This document shows, in pieces, positions 63,401-64,000 of a DNA stretch of 64,000 bases (within the stretch, counting starts at the first letter, position 1; every line of letters starts with the position of its first letter). Location: the NCBI GenBank assembly GCA_039105265.1, contig JAPFFF010000006.1, positions 3,286,001-3,350,000 on the forward strand, given 5' to 3'. The stretch is from Tritrichomonas musculus (taxonomy: Eukaryota; Parabasalia; Tritrichomonadida; Tritrichomonadidae). The notes beneath the pieces were generated by a model, which was not told the DNA's origin, did no database searches, and saw only the letters and a program-made list of their open reading frames with translations. Made by a program: the position numbers and the translations under genes.

Positions 63401-63950
63401 ATGAAATTCAAATACAAATTTTTGAATAATATTGAATCTTTGAATGATTTTATGGGATTCAAATGGAACATTTAATAACTCGGCGCTAATCGAAGCTGCA
63501 ATAAATGGTTATATAGATATTGTTGATTTATTATTAAGACAAGAAAGCATTGATGTCAACATCAAAAACATTTTAAATTAAAAACATTTAAAATGTTCAA
63601 ACCTAACTTTTTTATGGTATTTAAAAATTGAATGATTTATGGAATTTAAATGGAACATTTAATAATACGGCGTTGATTGAAGCTGTAAAAGGATACCATA
63701 CAAAAATTGTTGAATTATTGCTAAGACATAAAAACATTGATATCACCATCCGAAACATTTTAAATCAATGATATTCATGACATTCAAATTTACTTTGTTG
63801 ATGATATTAAAAATTTGAATAATTAATGCAATTTTCGAAAAAATAGTTTATCAAACAGCAATTGGCTTGGCAAGAAAAGGATCTAATATGGAAATTGTTT
63901 ATCTTCTATCCAAAGCGGAAAAGGTGATAAATCATAATGATTCCATATAG
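60496..63950 (+). CDS. DUF3447/ankyrin gene split into 13 coding blocks by uniform spacers
   Basis: The first block (60496-61677, 394 codons) is a typical trichomonad DUF3447 protein start: N-terminal helices, then ISLIEYASFYGSIDIIKYMK, WIYAIHSRNAELIHFLEENH and LVKLYLTDGTIDIDIN. The frame runs 27 codons into the first spacer and stops at 61756-61758. Twelve ankyrin blocks follow. Each encodes one repeat of the form FNxTALIxAAxxGxxxIVxLLL followed by xxxxIxVNxxxI. The final one (63846-63947) is followed by TAG. If spacers are removed, the blocks join in phase 0 into 804 codons without a stop or frameshift. I cannot tell from sequence whether this is a spliced gene, a silent repertoire or a pseudogene; the perfect frames favour function. 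Ankyrin solenoids bind proteins; the partner is unknown. Confidence 0.6.
61678..63845 (+). other. Twelve intron-like spacers between the ankyrin blocks
   Basis: Spacers: 61678-61762, 61865-61949, 62052-62137, 62243-62329, 62432-62518, 62621-62706, 62812-62899, 63002-63088, 63191-63281, 63384-63470, 63573-63657, 63760-63845, so 85-91 bp each. They share an order: AAATCAAAA near the start, CATTCATGAAATT, a CAAACTTTTTT or CTAACTTTTTT tract about one third in, then GAATGATTTATGGAATTTAA near the end. Most carry stop codons, and most lengths are not multiples of three. They do not begin with GT or end with AG. A direct repeat of the type ATTT(T)AA sits at both borders of most of them. Confidence 0.75.
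61763..63947 (+). repeat. Twelve ankyrin-repeat coding blocks, 102 or 105 bp, about 190-bp period
   Basis: Blocks: 61763-61864, 61950-62051, 62138-62242, 62330-62431, 62519-62620, 62707-62811, 62900-63001, 63089-63190, 63282-63383, 63471-63572, 63658-63759, 63846-63947. Ten encode 34 residues. Blocks 3 and 6 encode 35 through one in-frame codon. No block has a stop. Each begins with Phe/Ile-Asn (the last with Val-Tyr) and ends with an Ile codon. Blocks 3-5 (with spacers) are nearly repeated by blocks 6-8 at a shift of 569-570 bp. Confidence 0.85.
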
Positions 63951-64000
63951 CAAATGAAATGATCCATATTGGATAATAAAAATTACACGAATTTCCATCT

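Noticed and set aside
61678-63845. Canonical trichomonad introns in the ankyrin array
   Set aside because: No GTAYGT 5' site and no ACTAACACACAG 3' motif is present, and no GT-AG pair fits all twelve spacers. Hence only intron-like.
61678-63950. CRISPR-like array (regular repeats and spacers)
   Set aside because: The repeats are about 102 bp, diverged, and encode ankyrin repeats in one frame. Both parts are conserved across units, and the genome is eukaryotic.
1-64000. tRNA or rRNA genes
   Set aside because: I looked for T-loop (GGTTCRA-type) and conserved rRNA words and found none supported. A covariance-model scan would be decisive.

Overview
This is a eukaryotic window that fits a parabasalid (trichomonad) nuclear genome. 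The evidence is very AT-rich intergenic DNA, single long reading frames without recognisable GT-AG introns, and families expanded in trichomonads: DUF3447/ankyrin proteins, TKL- and CK1-type kinases, an R1R2R3 Myb, a TBC-TLDc protein, a GGA(I/L) polymorphic-outer-membrane-like surface protein, a metacaspase-like protein and a giant calponin-homology coiled coil. The low GC and long intergenic gaps suggest a Tritrichomonas-like genome (for example T. foetus) rather than T. vaginalis, but this is inference. No RNA genes or CRISPR arrays were found.

Layout. 0-14.4 kb: TBC-TLDc protein, degenerate metallophosphoesterase, a 67-residue acidic peptide with SUMO-interaction-like cores, a TKL-like kinase with a Ser-rich tail, a 611-bp TA-flanked MITE, a CK1-family kinase, a kelch/coiled-coil protein and a three-repeat Myb. 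14.4-19.2 kb: AT-rich DNA containing a P-element/THAP9-like transposase relic broken only by two in-frame TAA codons. 19.2-30.8 kb: one 3,877-residue CH-CH coiled-coil gene grown by nested in-frame tandem duplications. 31.4-43.8 kb: coiled-coil protein, surface protein, nucleobase permease, RasGAP, a second TKL-like kinase, a palindrome-rich TA-flanked element and a small unknown protein. 44.7-52.9 kb: two same-length, apparently identical 151-bp MULE-type MITEs with 9-bp target duplications, in opposite orientation, bracketing a TCAF/M60-like protein, two ARM-like proteins and a discoidin-type relic. 53-59.7 kb: a UBR-box/ankyrin fusion, a SCYL2-like pseudokinase with a C-terminal clathrin box and a metacaspase-like protein lacking its catalytic His.

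60.5-63.95 kb holds the most unusual structure. A DUF3447 reading frame is followed by twelve 34-35-codon ankyrin repeats. Each is open and exactly 102 or 105 bp, and each is preceded by an 85-91-bp AT-rich spacer that usually carries stop codons. All junctions fall at the same codon of the repeat, and the last repeat ends in a stop. Joining the blocks gives one 804-codon frame. The spacers lack GT-AG ends and the known trichomonad intron motifs, and each lies between short ATTT-type direct repeats. This is either a very regular non-canonical intron array, a silent cassette bank or a freshly amplified pseudogene.

Functionally the window mixes Ras/Rab-type signalling and membrane traffic (RasGAP, TBC-TLDc, SCYL2-like), protein kinases, cytoskeleton (CH coiled coil), a Myb regulator, surface and transport proteins and mobile DNA. 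There is no operon-like organisation; genes lie on both strands, often in convergent pairs.
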